Shown here: in pieces, positions 35,578 through 44,263 of the stretch
How positions within the stretch are numbered: position 1 is the first letter of the stretch
Layout of the letters: every line of letters begins with the position of its first letter
Source: Flavobacterium rivuli WB 3.3-2 = DSM 21788
GTDB taxonomy: Bacteria > Bacteroidota > Bacteroidia > Flavobacteriales > Flavobacteriaceae
Reading direction: 5' to 3'
Assembly (NCBI RefSeq): GCF_000378485.1
Contig: NZ_KB899968.1
Location: forward strand, 248,001 to 312,000
DNA: 64,000 nucleotides
Notes under the pieces: generated by a model
Told to the model about the DNA's origin: nothing
Database searches by the model: none
What the model saw: only the letters and a program-made list of their open reading frames with translations
Translations under genes and position numbers: made by a program

Positions 35578-36690
35578 TTACTTATTGGCAGTAAACACTA
35601 AACAAACCGGAGAGCATAGCTCAATTTTCTTTTTGGTATCGGTAAGCATGCCGGTGCTTTTGTCTCTTTTAAAAATAGTAATGTTATTAGTGTTCTGGTT
35701 AGCCACCAGGATGTAACTATCGGTAGGGTCTACGGTAAAGTTACGTGGGCCGGCACCTTGTGTGCTTATTTGCTGTACAAGGTTAACCAATCCATTGGCA
35801 TGAACCCTAAAGACCGATATGCTGTTAGCATCCATCCTGTTAGTAGCATACAGGTATTTACCATCATTACTAAAGTGAATATCGGCACTGCCATTTTTAG
35901 CCATAAAACTTTCGGGCATTCCTATAGTGCATACCTGTATTTGCTCCAGTTTGTCATTCATATAACTAAATACGGTAAGCGATCCGTCCATTTCGCTAAG
36001 CAGGTACATAAATGTCCCGTTAGGGTTAAAAACGAGGTGGCGTGGGCCACTGCCCGGCTTTACAGATGTTGTGCTTTTTAAAACCAAGGTTTTATCGCCA
36101 CCGTTAGGGTTGTAGCTGTACATATAAACCTTATCAGTACCCAGGTCGTTAGCAAAAACATATTTTTTATCGGGAGAAAAATACACCATGTGTACGTGTG
36201 GCCCTTCCTGTCGCGATTTGTCGGGGCCTGTGCCGGTATGCTTAACTACCTGTTTAGCATCGTTAAGGCTGCCATCGGCTTTCTTTTCAAAAACGGCAAT
36301 TGTCCCACCGCTGTAATTGGCAACAATAACATTTTTATCGTCGTTAATTATATGGCAAGGGTCGGCACCCTTAGAATCCTTTTTGCCTAAAAAATCCAGT
36401 TTGCCACTTGCCGGCGCATATTTAAAAGCGCTCACGGCACTGTTCTTACCGTCTTCGTTAACGCTGTATACAAACTTTTTATCGGCACTAACGGTTAAAT
36501 AGCTTGGGTTAATCACGCTGCCATCTGTGCTGGATTTTAGTTTAAAATCGAGTGTATTGGCATTAAAATCATATACATAGATACCTTTACTCGTGCAGGC
36601 ATTAGTATACGTGCCCACAATAAGGTTGTAATTATCCTGTGCAGAAACATTCATAAAAGTGAGTAGGAGTAAAGCGAAGACAGATTTCAT
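35578..36690 (-). CDS. Secreted lactonase-family beta-propeller protein
   Basis: About 370 residues from the ATG at 36690 (signal MKSVFALLLLTFMNVSAQ); an ATG at 36699 would put three residues in front. Repeated propeller motifs LTVSADKKFVYSVNEDGK, HMVYFSPDKKYVFANDLG, VFNPNGTFMYLLSE and FSNDGKYLYATNR match the 6-phosphogluconolactonase (YbhE) family with seven blades. It is probably periplasmic, so a lactonase activity on external sugars is possible, but the family is broad. A promoter lies 21 bp upstream on the minus strand. Confidence 0.92.
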   Translation of the reverse strand: MKSVFALLLLTFMNVSAQDNYNLIVGTYTNACTSKGIYVYDFNANTLDFKLKSSTDGSVINPSYLTVSADKKFVYSVNEDGKNSAVSAFKYAPASGKLDFLGKKDSKGADPCHIINDDKNVIVANYSGGTIAVFEKKADGSLNDAKQVVKHTGTGPDKSRQEGPHVHMVYFSPDKKYVFANDLGTDKVYMYSYNPNGGDKTLVLKSTTSVKPGSGPRHLVFNPNGTFMYLLSEMDGSLTVFSYMNDKLEQIQVCTIGMPESFMAKNGSADIHFSNDGKYLYATNRMDANSISVFRVHANGLVNLVQQISTQGAGPRNFTVDPTDSYILVANQNTNNITIFKRDKSTGMLTDTKKKIELCSPVCLVFTANK

Positions 36691-36710
36691 ATAGTGCAAT
36701 TTAGTATCTA

Positions 36711-36718
36711 CAAATGTA
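36711..36718 (-). promoter_or_regulatory. -7 element for the lactonase gene
   Basis: Minus strand TACATTTG, 21 bp before the ATG at 36690; exact consensus match. Confidence 0.55.
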
Positions 36719-36783
36719 TAATTTTTAAGTAGTATCTAAAATTTATAGCCTCCATTTGGGGTTTTATTTACAATAAAATTGTG

Positions 36784-36791
36784 TATTTTTG
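36784..36791 (+). promoter_or_regulatory. -7 element for the BatA-like operon
   Basis: TATTTTTG, 17 bp before the ATG at 36808; exact consensus match. Confidence 0.55.
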
Positions 36792-36807
36792 ACAAACTTT
36801 CAAACGA

Positions 36808-38736
36808 ATGCAGTTTAAACACCCGGAAATCCTTTACTTTTTATTCCTGCTGGCAATCCCCATCCTGGTACATTTGTTTCAATTGCGCCGTTTTCAAAAA
36901 CAATATTTCACTAATGTGCGCTTCCTTAAGGAGCTAAGCATGCAAACCCGCAAAAGCTCGGTCATAAAAAAGTGGCTGCTGCTTGCCGTGCGTTTACTGT
37001 TGCTTGCCTGCCTTGTAGTAGCATTTGCACAGCCATTTTTTAAAGCAAAAGATAACGCCAACACCGGCAACCAAATGGTAATACTGCTGGATAATTCGTT
37101 CTCTATGCAGGCTAAAGGCAGCCGTGGCGAACTCCTTAAACGCGCCGTTCAGGATTTATTGGAAAATACGCCCGAAGGCCAGCAATTCTCGTTAGTAACC
37201 AACACCAATGCGTATTGGGATACCGATATTAAATCGATACAAAAAGACCTCCAGAATATTACGTATACGGATGTGCCTTTTCGCCCGGATTTTTTACTGA
37301 CTAAAGCTCAGGCTAAAAACCCGAATACGGGCAAAGATGTAGTGCTAATTACTGATGCAGTGAACCTCGACAGTAAAGATATAAGCAAATTTGGCGGAGG
37401 CACCCCTGTATATGCCATAACATCCGGAGCAGAAAATAACAGGAACATCTCTATAGATAGCGTTTACATATCGCAAACTATGGATAACTTTTATGAGGTT
37501 AAGGTAGATATGCGTGCGTATGGCGAATTTGAAGATGATGTGCCCATTGCTTTATACAATGGCAAAAACCTGACAGCAAAAACACTGATTAAATTTGATG
37601 CCGAAAAGAAAAGCAGCACATTTACTATACCTAAAAAAGATTTTCACGGATATGTAAGCATTACCGATGGCAGCCTTGATTATGATAATACCTATTATTT
37701 CAGCATCTCTAAACCTTTAAAATCTAACGTAGTTGCTATTGGAGAGGCTGCAAAAAATGCATTTTTGTCCCGCATTTACACGCCGGACGATTTTAATTTT
37801 ACAGATACTCCCTTAGCCACTTTAGACTATAACAGCCTCGAAAAACAGGATGCTATTATACTGAATGAACTAACCGAAATTCCGCAGTCGTTAATTACTA
37901 CCCTTAAAGATTTTTATGCCAAAGGGGGTAATATTGTAATCATACCTTCGGCGCAGGGAAGCCTTCAAAACCTTAATGCTTTGCTGGCTACATTTGGCAA
38001 TACGGTTTATAAACCGTTTACAACAGGAGAAAGGTTGATTACTAAAATATCGTTTAACCATCCGCTGTACCAAACAGTATTCGAAAAGAAAACCGAAAAT
38101 TTTCAGTATCCTAAAACCAATGCCGGCTTTACATTAACTGGCAATGCGCTGCCTGTGTTGTCTTACAGTGACGGTACACCATTTCTTGCATCGTTAACTA
38201 ACAGGCTGGGTAACGTGTATGTGTTTGCTGCACCTATAAATAAAGCCAACAGCAACTTCCAGAACTCACCGCTTATTGTGCCTACATATTATAATATGGC
38301 ATTGAGCAGTGGCAAGACAGGTATTAGCGCAATAAAAATAGGGCAAAACCAAAGTTTACTGTTAGATGCAGTACTCTCTAAAGATGAAGTGCTTGCCGTT
38401 AAAAACGATAAATCCGATTTTATACCCATGCAGCAGGTACTCAACAATAAAGTGAAGCTGTCTTTTGGCGACTATCCTGAAGTGGCGGGTAACTACGGCA
38501 TTTTTAAGGGCAGCGATAACCTTAAGAATATAAGCTTTAACCATGCCCGTACAGAGAGTAACCTTAACCTGCAAAATACTGCTGTGTTGAGCAACTTTAC
38601 TAAAGCTGATTCTGTAGCTACGGTATATAACGATATTAAAAGTGGCCGCACCGCCAGCGAAATGTGGAAGTGGTTTATTATAGGCACACTGATTTTTTTA
38701 TTACTTGAATTATTTATACAAAAATTTGTAAAATGA
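36808..38736 (+). CDS. BatA-domain / VWA membrane protein
   Basis: 642 residues. An N-terminal BatA (aerotolerance regulator N-terminal) domain, HPEILYFLFLLAIPILVHLF, and a second helix (WLLLAVRLLLLACLVV). Then a VWA domain with the MIDAS-like ILLDNSFSMQ, and periplasmic or cytosolic beta-rich regions (YAKGGNIVIIPSAQGS, an IspD-like or GATase1-like segment), closing with a C-terminal helix (WKWFIIGTLIFLLLELFIQ). BatA-type proteins occur in VWA/MoxR systems, but no MoxR is adjacent here. It is the first gene of a four-gene run with the dihydroorotase-like gene, overlapping it by four bases. Confidence 0.9.
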   Translation: MQFKHPEILYFLFLLAIPILVHLFQLRRFQKQYFTNVRFLKELSMQTRKSSVIKKWLLLAVRLLLLACLVVAFAQPFFKAKDNANTGNQMVILLDNSFSMQAKGSRGELLKRAVQDLLENTPEGQQFSLVTNTNAYWDTDIKSIQKDLQNITYTDVPFRPDFLLTKAQAKNPNTGKDVVLITDAVNLDSKDISKFGGGTPVYAITSGAENNRNISIDSVYISQTMDNFYEVKVDMRAYGEFEDDVPIALYNGKNLTAKTLIKFDAEKKSSTFTIPKKDFHGYVSITDGSLDYDNTYYFSISKPLKSNVVAIGEAAKNAFLSRIYTPDDFNFTDTPLATLDYNSLEKQDAIILNELTEIPQSLITTLKDFYAKGGNIVIIPSAQGSLQNLNALLATFGNTVYKPFTTGERLITKISFNHPLYQTVFEKKTENFQYPKTNAGFTLTGNALPVLSYSDGTPFLASLTNRLGNVYVFAAPINKANSNFQNSPLIVPTYYNMALSSGKTGISAIKIGQNQSLLLDAVLSKDEVLAVKNDKSDFIPMQQVLNNKVKLSFGDYPEVAGNYGIFKGSDNLKNISFNHARTESNLNLQNTAVLSNFTKADSVATVYNDIKSGRTASEMWKWFIIGTLIFLLLELFIQKFVK

Positions 38737-39986
38737 ACCTGATATTTAAAAACGCCGTTATTATAGATGCCAACAGCCCGTTTAACAAACAGGCTGTAGA
38801 TATTAAAGTGGAAGGCGGTATTATAAAAAACATAGGTACTAACCTTGAAGCTGATGGCTTTGATGTAATTGAGCTTGATAACCTGCACATATCTAACGGT
38901 TGGTTTGATAGTTCGGTAAGTTTGGGAGAACCCGGTTATGAAGACCGCGAAACCCTGGCTAACGGACTTAATGTAGCAGCGAAAAGTGGCTTTACCGATG
39001 TTGCGCTTCAGCCTACAGGAAACCCAATTGCCGATAAACAGGCAGATATTGCTTTTCTTGTAAATAAATCATTGCATGCTGCTACGGCAGTGCACCCTAT
39101 TGGCGCACTTACAAAGAACAGCGAGGGCAAGGATATTGCCGAACTTTATGACATGAAAAACAGTGGTGCGGTAGCATTTGGAGATTATAATAAATCATTA
39201 TCTGATGCTGCGATCCTAAAGATAGCATTACAGTACGTTCAGGATTTTGACGGGCTGGTAATAGCCTACTCGCAGGATGATAAAATAAAAGGCAAAGGCG
39301 TTGTTCATGAAGGGGAGGTAAGTACAAAGCTTGGCCTTAAAGGCATCCCTACACTTGCCGAAGAATTACAGATAGTACGCAACCTGTACCTGTTGGAATA
39401 TACAGGTGGTAAGCTGCACATCCCTACAATATCTACGGCAAAATCGGTACAGCTTATTAAGGAAGCAAAAGCTAAAGGGCTTAATGTTACCTGCAGCGTT
39501 GCCGTACACCATCTTATTTTTACCGATGATGTGCTTACTGATTTTGACAGCCGTTATAAAGTTGCCCCGCCATTACGCCCCGAAACCGAAAGGCAGGCAT
39601 TAATTACAGGCGTATTAGACGGAACGATAGACATAATAACGTCTGACCATAACCCTATTGATATCGAGAATAAAAAACTTGAGTTTGACCTTGCTAAAGA
39701 TGGTACAACAGGTTTTGAAAGTGCTTTTGGAGCCTTACAAACGGTACTGCCTTTAGAAGTTATTGTAGAGAAATTAACCGCCGGTAAAGCAATTTTTGGC
39801 CTTGCCGAAACTACAATTACAGAAGGCGCTGTGGCATCGTTCTCGCTTTTTAACCCAAATGCAGAATGGGTTTTTACAAAGAAAGACATCCTTTCTAAAT
39901 CCAAGAACTCGGCATTCCTTAAACAGGAAATGAAAGGCAGGGCCTATGGGATTTATAATAGGGGAAAACTGGTTTTGAGGTCTTAA
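38733..39986 (+). CDS. Dihydroorotase-like protein with degenerate metal site
   Basis: 417 residues, clearly of the dihydroorotase/hydantoinase amidohydrolase family: GIPTLAEELQIVRNLYL, STAKSVQLIKEAKAKGLNV and DGTIDIITSDHNPID are recognisable. The metal-binding HxH after FD is changed to S61/S63 (GWFDSSVSLGEPG). The H-x-E equivalent is Tyr179/Gln181 (AYSQDD), and the second His after His229 is Thr232. Asp305 (SDH) remains. It therefore probably has no dihydroorotase activity. In Pseudomonas an inactive dihydroorotase homologue supports aspartate carbamoyltransferase; a similar role is possible. The overlap with the BatA-like gene is four bases. Database labels will usually say dihydroorotase. 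Confidence 0.92.
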   Translation: MNLIFKNAVIIDANSPFNKQAVDIKVEGGIIKNIGTNLEADGFDVIELDNLHISNGWFDSSVSLGEPGYEDRETLANGLNVAAKSGFTDVALQPTGNPIADKQADIAFLVNKSLHAATAVHPIGALTKNSEGKDIAELYDMKNSGAVAFGDYNKSLSDAAILKIALQYVQDFDGLVIAYSQDDKIKGKGVVHEGEVSTKLGLKGIPTLAEELQIVRNLYLLEYTGGKLHIPTISTAKSVQLIKEAKAKGLNVTCSVAVHHLIFTDDVLTDFDSRYKVAPPLRPETERQALITGVLDGTIDIITSDHNPIDIENKKLEFDLAKDGTTGFESAFGALQTVLPLEVIVEKLTAGKAIFGLAETTITEGAVASFSLFNPNAEWVFTKKDILSKSKNSAFLKQEMKGRAYGIYNRGKLVLRS

Positions 39987-40036
39987 TTATAGTATATTAA
40001 ATTGCTACGCGCTGCGTATCAAATTCAAAAAATAAA

Positions 40037-40360
40037 ATGAATAACACAATTGAAGAAGGAAAAAGCACGGCTATAACCGCCTATATACTTGTTGTAGGCG
40101 CACTGATAGCTATGTCTATGAATGCCGAACATAAAAACCCGTATGCATCGTTCCACATCAGGCAGGCTATGGGTTTGTCGATACTTTTTGTGGCGATAGG
40201 CTACTCTATAAGTGGTTTTGCCGACCCAATGATTACCTATCCTTTCTGGATATTTATGGCAGTACTGTGGAGCTACGGTATCATTACAGCCATTAAGGGT
40301 GAAACTACGCCGATACCGTTGATAGGTAATTTTTTTCAGAAATTTTTTAAAAAGCTCTAA
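40037..40360 (+). CDS. Small Tic20/DUF4870-like membrane protein
   Basis: 107 residues with about three membrane helices: TAYILVVGALIAMSMNAE, SFHIRQAMGLSILFVAIGY and YPFWIFMAVLWSYGIITAIKG. The central HIRQAM motif is typical of DUF4870 and Tic20-like proteins of Bacteroidota. It lies 50 bp after the dihydroorotase-like gene and three bases before the esterase gene. Function unknown; inner-membrane location predicted. Confidence 0.85.
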   Translation: MNNTIEEGKSTAITAYILVVGALIAMSMNAEHKNPYASFHIRQAMGLSILFVAIGYSISGFADPMITYPFWIFMAVLWSYGIITAIKGETTPIPLIGNFFQKFFKKL

Positions 40361-40363
40361 TAA

Positions 40364-41011
40364 ATGGATTTGTCATTGTACCACTTAGTAAGGGAACCTA
40401 AAATAAAACTGGATAAAAATCCGCTCTTGTTATTGCTTCACGGCTACGGCAGTAATGAGGAAGACCTTTTTGGCTTCGCAGGTCAGTTACCGGATGAATA
40501 TTTAGTAATATCTGCGCGTGCGCCTTACAGCCTTCCGCCGTATGGCAACGCATGGTATGCTATAGACTTTGATGCAGATATGAATAAGTTTACCGATAAC
40601 GTCCAGGCTGCAGAATCGCGCGACCTTATTGCCAAATTTATAGATGAGGTTTTAGGAGCCTATCCTGTAGATGCTGCTAACGTTACGCTTCTTGGTTTTA
40701 GCCAGGGTACTATCTTAAGCTATGCGGTAGCATTAACCTATCCGGAAAAAGTAAGCCGTGTGGTAGCACTTAGCGGTTATTTAAACATGGATATTATAGA
40801 GAATATTAACAGCAGGGATATATCTAACCTTAGCTTTTTTATATCGCATGGCGTTGTAGACCAGGTTATCCCTGTAGAGTGGGCACGCAAAGCCCCGGAA
40901 TATCTGAAGGCAAAGGGCATCCCTGTTGAATACCATGAATATCCGGTAGGGCATGGGGTAGCGCCACAAAACTTTAATGATTTGGTTAACTGGCTTAATA
41001 AGCAGAGCTAA
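40364..41011 (+). CDS. Phospholipase/carboxylesterase-family alpha/beta hydrolase
   Basis: 215 residues of the YpfH/carboxylesterase 2 family. Oxyanion segment LLLLHGYGSNEEDLFG, nucleophile GFSQGTILSYAV (Ser), acid Asp in GVVDQVIPV and His in YPVGHGVAPQN complete the catalytic triad. The predicted location is the cytosol, with an esterase of small substrates or thioesterase activity. Being three bases from the membrane protein gene, it ends the BatA-like operon. A hairpin follows. Confidence 0.92.
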   Translation: MDLSLYHLVREPKIKLDKNPLLLLLHGYGSNEEDLFGFAGQLPDEYLVISARAPYSLPPYGNAWYAIDFDADMNKFTDNVQAAESRDLIAKFIDEVLGAYPVDAANVTLLGFSQGTILSYAVALTYPEKVSRVVALSGYLNMDIIENINSRDISNLSFFISHGVVDQVIPVEWARKAPEYLKAKGIPVEYHEYPVGHGVAPQNFNDLVNWLNKQS

Positions 41012-41046
41012 AATGTCTTTTGTTAGAGAGATGTATGCAAATAAAA

Positions 41047-41073
41047 ATCCCGCATACTTAAATTTTGCGGGAT
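41047..41073. terminator. Terminator between convergent genes
   Basis: ATCCCGCA / TGCGGGAT stem with an AT-rich loop, 36 bp after the esterase stop and before the convergent secreted-protein gene. Confidence 0.65.
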
Positions 41074-41126
41074 AATTATTGATTTAATTTAGATGTTGTA
41101 ATACAAAACGACAATTACTTCAACTT

Positions 41127-41624
41127 TTAATTTGACGTAATTGATGTATTGCTAACTGCAGGTTGAATACCAAATAAATTACTGAAAAAACTATCCATAC
41201 AAGCCATATTCTCGGCAGCATTAGGTTGAGTATTTAGTTGTCCGTTATCCATAAAATATTTCTCGCATCTTTTAGCAATAGTTTTTGCCTGCATAGGACC
41301 AAATTTTTCTATAATTCGGAGGTTTCTTACTTTAACTACATAACCGGCTGGATCTTGTAAGATAACAAAATCAAATTTTATTTTATTTTTCATAATTCCG
41401 GTTCCGCCATTGCATGTATTTTGCACATCGTCTGCCTGCCCTTTGTACATGCTATCCATAAAGTTAGAAATCTTTAAATTGGGATCTCTGTCAAGTACAG
41501 CTAAAATGTTGGCATTTTCAGTGCTAAAAACACCTTGCCAAATAATGTTATTGCCCTCGGTTTTAAAACCTGTTTGTGCCATAACAGGAAAGCAAAGTAA
41601 TAATGATAAAAGTAAAGTTTTCAT
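41127..41624 (-). CDS. Uncharacterised secreted protein
   Basis: 165 residues from the ATG at 41624, chosen for the signal peptide MKTLLLSLLLCFPVMAQ; the frame could begin at 41648. The mature protein has FKTEGNNIIWQGVFSTENAN, a cysteine in VQNTCNGGTG, and a region FDFVILQDPAGYVVKVRNLR, which resembles DUF4468-like (TBP-like) flavobacterial proteins but I would not assign it. The C-terminal cysteines (RCEKYFM, MACMDS) may pair. AT-rich. Function unknown. Confidence 0.72.
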   Translation of the reverse strand: MKTLLLSLLLCFPVMAQTGFKTEGNNIIWQGVFSTENANILAVLDRDPNLKISNFMDSMYKGQADDVQNTCNGGTGIMKNKIKFDFVILQDPAGYVVKVRNLRIIEKFGPMQAKTIAKRCEKYFMDNGQLNTQPNAAENMACMDSFFSNLFGIQPAVSNTSITSN

Positions 41625-41648
41625 AGCTATCAATTTTAAATTTAACAA

Positions 41649-42220
41649 AAAGCAGGTGCTTATTTTTAATAAAATTAGTCAATAATTAGATGAAGAAAAC
41701 AGTTAAAACTCTTTTTATCTTAAGTTTATGAGTAATCCTTAAAAATAGGTTAATCAATAAATTGTTGTCAATCCCAAGCGAATTTTAATTACGTTATCCA
41801 AAACACTTTATATTTATAAATAATATTTCTTAAGTTAAATTGTGACTATATAAATTCGGGATTTTTTCGACAGCCAAATTAACCGATCAAATTAATAGTC
41901 CAGAAACGCAGGTAAGTGTTTTTAAATACGGGCTGGATTTTGTAAAGGTTACTTTTGTCGGGTTTTGACACCCCAATATTAATGTATAACTTTATGTCAT
42001 ATACTCTGAAATCAATTGCAGTAAAACCTAAAAAAGACAATTTGAGAGACAAATGAAAATAAGATGTATTTTATATTCCAATTTTAAGTTTTACCCACTT
42101 TTAGAATAAAGAAATTATAAACTCTTCATTAATATGAATTTATAGTAAAAAAATATTTTTTTAAATTTTTTTATTCATTAAAATTAGTTATGTTTGTAGA
42201 ATAATTTAAACCCCGAAATT
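41649..42220. other. AT-rich intergenic region with an orphan promoter
   Basis: About 570 bp, no gene of normal size. TACTTTTG at 41950-41957 matches the -7 consensus. An ORF of 24 codons (41982-42056, MYNFMSYTLKSIAVKPKKDN then LRDK) follows within 30 bp. This could be a small peptide, a leader, or chance. A second -7 element at 42189-42196 serves the next gene. Confidence 0.35.
42189..42196 (+). promoter_or_regulatory. -7 element of the small membrane protein gene
   Basis: TATGTTTG, 25 bp before the ATG at 42221; consensus match. Confidence 0.55.
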
Positions 42221-42445
42221 ATGAAGAATAGTCTTTTAAAATGGTATATGCTTGTCTTTATATTGGCAAGTAATTTTGTTGTTTTTGCTCAAGGTGATCC
42301 GACCCAAGAAGGACTACCAACAGATCCCGAACTTGAGGCTGGTGACTCGCCTATAAACGGTAAGTTAATTTGGTTAGCTATTGTAGGAATTGCTTTTGCT
42401 TATGCGTATTATGTAAAACTACAAAAAGACAAGAATGCAGCTTAA
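42221..42445 (+). CDS. Small secreted protein with C-terminal hydrophobic segment
   Basis: 74 residues: signal peptide MKNSLLKWYMLVFILASNFV, then an acidic, Pro/Gly-rich linker (GDPTQEGLPTDPELEAGDSP), the motif PINGKLIW, a hydrophobic helix (LAIVGIAFAYAYY) and a basic tail. The C-terminal part resembles the PID-CTERM sorting signals of Bacteroidota (PID, hydrophobic helix, Arg/Lys tail), or a single-pass anchor. Such tiny proteins are common in flavobacteria. It lies in the AT-rich region near the HTTM gene, with the opposite orientation; whether it is a bacteriocin-like precursor is speculative. Confidence 0.7.
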   Translation: MKNSLLKWYMLVFILASNFVVFAQGDPTQEGLPTDPELEAGDSPINGKLIWLAIVGIAFAYAYYVKLQKDKNAA

Positions 42446-42811
42446 CAGAGCTGTTTAAAATATAAAAAGTTTCTTTTAAGCTTGTCATGGTCGGAAGATT
42501 TTTCTTTCGACTTTTTTGTTTATAATTTTCGTTCAGGTTATTGGCTTGTAAAAATATAATTTTCAGTGTTTTACGTGTCAATATCAAAAATTGTTGGATT
42601 ATGAATTTCTGCATATTAATCAGTAGGTCTAAAAGAAATATTATATACCCTGTCACATTTTTTTGAATTTACTTCAAAAAACTCTTTATCTTTAGATTTA
42701 AAGACTCTGCTTAGTGATTGGTGCTCCTGTTATCAATAATTTAGAATCGCCTGGTAATTATCTTCATTGTTTAGATTGTATTAAAAATTTAATCTTATAT
42801 TCTTACTCGAA
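42446..42811. other. AT-rich intergenic region
   Basis: About 366 bp between convergent genes. I see no gene, strong hairpin or consensus promoter. Confidence 0.4.
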
Positions 42812-43690
42812 TTAATACCGAAACCTGTAGGATTTAAATTTAAAATATTTTAAATTTTCTACTTTTTTAAAATCATAGAAAAGTATATATACAATTATCA
42901 TAATTGCACCAAAATCAGGTATAGATAGAAATATTGATATACCAAAATGAAAAAATATTCCAATAAATATAAGAGGCTTTTTAAAAGGTTTGAACCATAT
43001 AAGGGTTGGAAAAAGAAATTCAAATAAAATTACAGACCATGCAGTAATAATTTGTACCGTAGAATTAAAAAAATAGTAGGGTACAAAATTTGGATTTGCA
43101 AAGTAAGAAAGATGCCACACATCATTAAAAAATGAGCCATCGCGCCAAAATTTATGTATAACTTTACCGTATGCATTTAAAAAATAGAGAAAACAAAAAT
43201 GCATTTGAATTATAAATACAGCAGCATTATTAATCATTTGTTGTAAACTGTTTTTTAAAGCACCATCGCGTATAAATATAAGCATAAATATTACAAAATT
43301 ATGTAATTTATCACCTCCATCAGATGTCCCTGTGATAACTTCGAGATAATTAATACTAATTACAGCTACAACGATATTAAGAAATCGACTCCTTTTGCTA
43401 AAAATTGCAATAGCAACAATTACAGATGCCACTAACCAATAAATGTTGTAAAAGTTATGCAAAAGTGGTAAATACATAAATTTATGAGGCATTGGGGATG
43501 CAAGCCCAATGTCTATACCATGCCTATAAAGCATATTAAGCTCTGGCCAGATAAAAAGTATTTTTGCGAGTAGCAAAATGTAAACACATTGCCTGAACAA
43601 TAGAATATTTTTATCTGGAATGGTATAGTCTATAATTAGCTTTTCAATGCCTGATAAAAAGTTGTTTATATTTTTAATCACGGTTGGCAT
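42812..43690 (-). CDS. HTTM-domain multi-pass membrane protein (SdpB-like)
   Basis: 292 residues, seven to eight predicted helices. The middle motif FLNAYGKVIHKFWRDGSFFND followed by the FEFLFPTLIW and FHFGISIFLSIPDFGAI segments is the layout of the HTTM domain (vitamin K gamma-carboxylase-like; also SdpB of the Bacillus SDP toxin system). It overlaps the upstream small anchored-protein gene by 13 bases. Strongly AT-rich with Ile, Phe and Lys codons, unlike the core genes, so acquisition by transfer is plausible. It may modify or mature a secreted peptide; the substrate is unknown. Confidence 0.75.
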   Translation of the reverse strand: MPTVIKNINNFLSGIEKLIIDYTIPDKNILLFRQCVYILLLAKILFIWPELNMLYRHGIDIGLASPMPHKFMYLPLLHNFYNIYWLVASVIVAIAIFSKRSRFLNIVVAVISINYLEVITGTSDGGDKLHNFVIFMLIFIRDGALKNSLQQMINNAAVFIIQMHFCFLYFLNAYGKVIHKFWRDGSFFNDVWHLSYFANPNFVPYYFFNSTVQIITAWSVILFEFLFPTLIWFKPFKKPLIFIGIFFHFGISIFLSIPDFGAIMIIVYILFYDFKKVENLKYFKFKSYRFRY

Positions 43691-44190
43691 ACAAAGTTTA
43701 ATGACAAGTGCAGTTTATTACTTTTGTAATCTTTAATGTAATAAAAAATTTGTAAAGAGTCAGGTTTTACATTTTTATTATGCCTGTATATTAAATGGTT
43801 AATGAATTCTTTATATTTTTTACTTTGCTTCATTTTTTCTATACCTTGCCGCTTGCCAATTGTATGTATGCGACCTGCAAGCTGCGAATCCAGACGGCAA
43901 TGTTTAAGCGCTGCAAAATTGCCGTTTTCTTTATAATCATTAAAAAGAGGTTCTAACAACTGTTGATTTTCTTGCCACTTACCGTTTTGATATAGACGGT
44001 AAATAACTGACTTTCCAATTAAACTGTTAGGACGATCAAATAATACTCCCAATCCTATTTGATGCTTAATTTTACCTAAAGTTTTACCTAAATAAAATTT
44101 TTTTAAATGAGAAGGATATAAATTATATACTGCCATAGAAATATAAGCAAAACAAATACAACACGTTGTGATGGTTATTACTCTTTTCAT
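43678..44190 (-). CDS. Membrane-anchored partner of HTTM protein (SdpA-like)
   Basis: 170 residues. One N-terminal helix (ITITTCCICFAYISMAVYNL) then a soluble part with GLGVLFDRPNSLIGKSVIYR and a basic C-terminal half. The order short membrane anchor, then a domain of this size, directly before an HTTM protein gene and overlapping it by 13 bases, is as in sdpA-sdpB. Sequence-level similarity to SdpA is weak by eye, so the name is an inference. It is AT-rich like its partner. A 24 bp palindrome lies 74-97 bp upstream. Confidence 0.55.
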   Translation of the reverse strand: MKRVITITTCCICFAYISMAVYNLYPSHLKKFYLGKTLGKIKHQIGLGVLFDRPNSLIGKSVIYRLYQNGKWQENQQLLEPLFNDYKENGNFAALKHCRLDSQLAGRIHTIGKRQGIEKMKQSKKYKEFINHLIYRHNKNVKPDSLQIFYYIKDYKSNKLHLSLNFVCQP

Positions 44191-44263
44191 TATTTTATAT
44201 ATTATAACAATAGGTTTTATAGCTTTTACTTAGGCTTTTTATTGATAAGCTACAGTAATTATT

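Noticed and set aside
36808..38736. MoxR/BatA-BatD operon of the classic type
   Set aside because: Only the BatA-like gene is present. No MoxR, BatB, BatC or BatD gene is adjacent, so I kept the narrower description.
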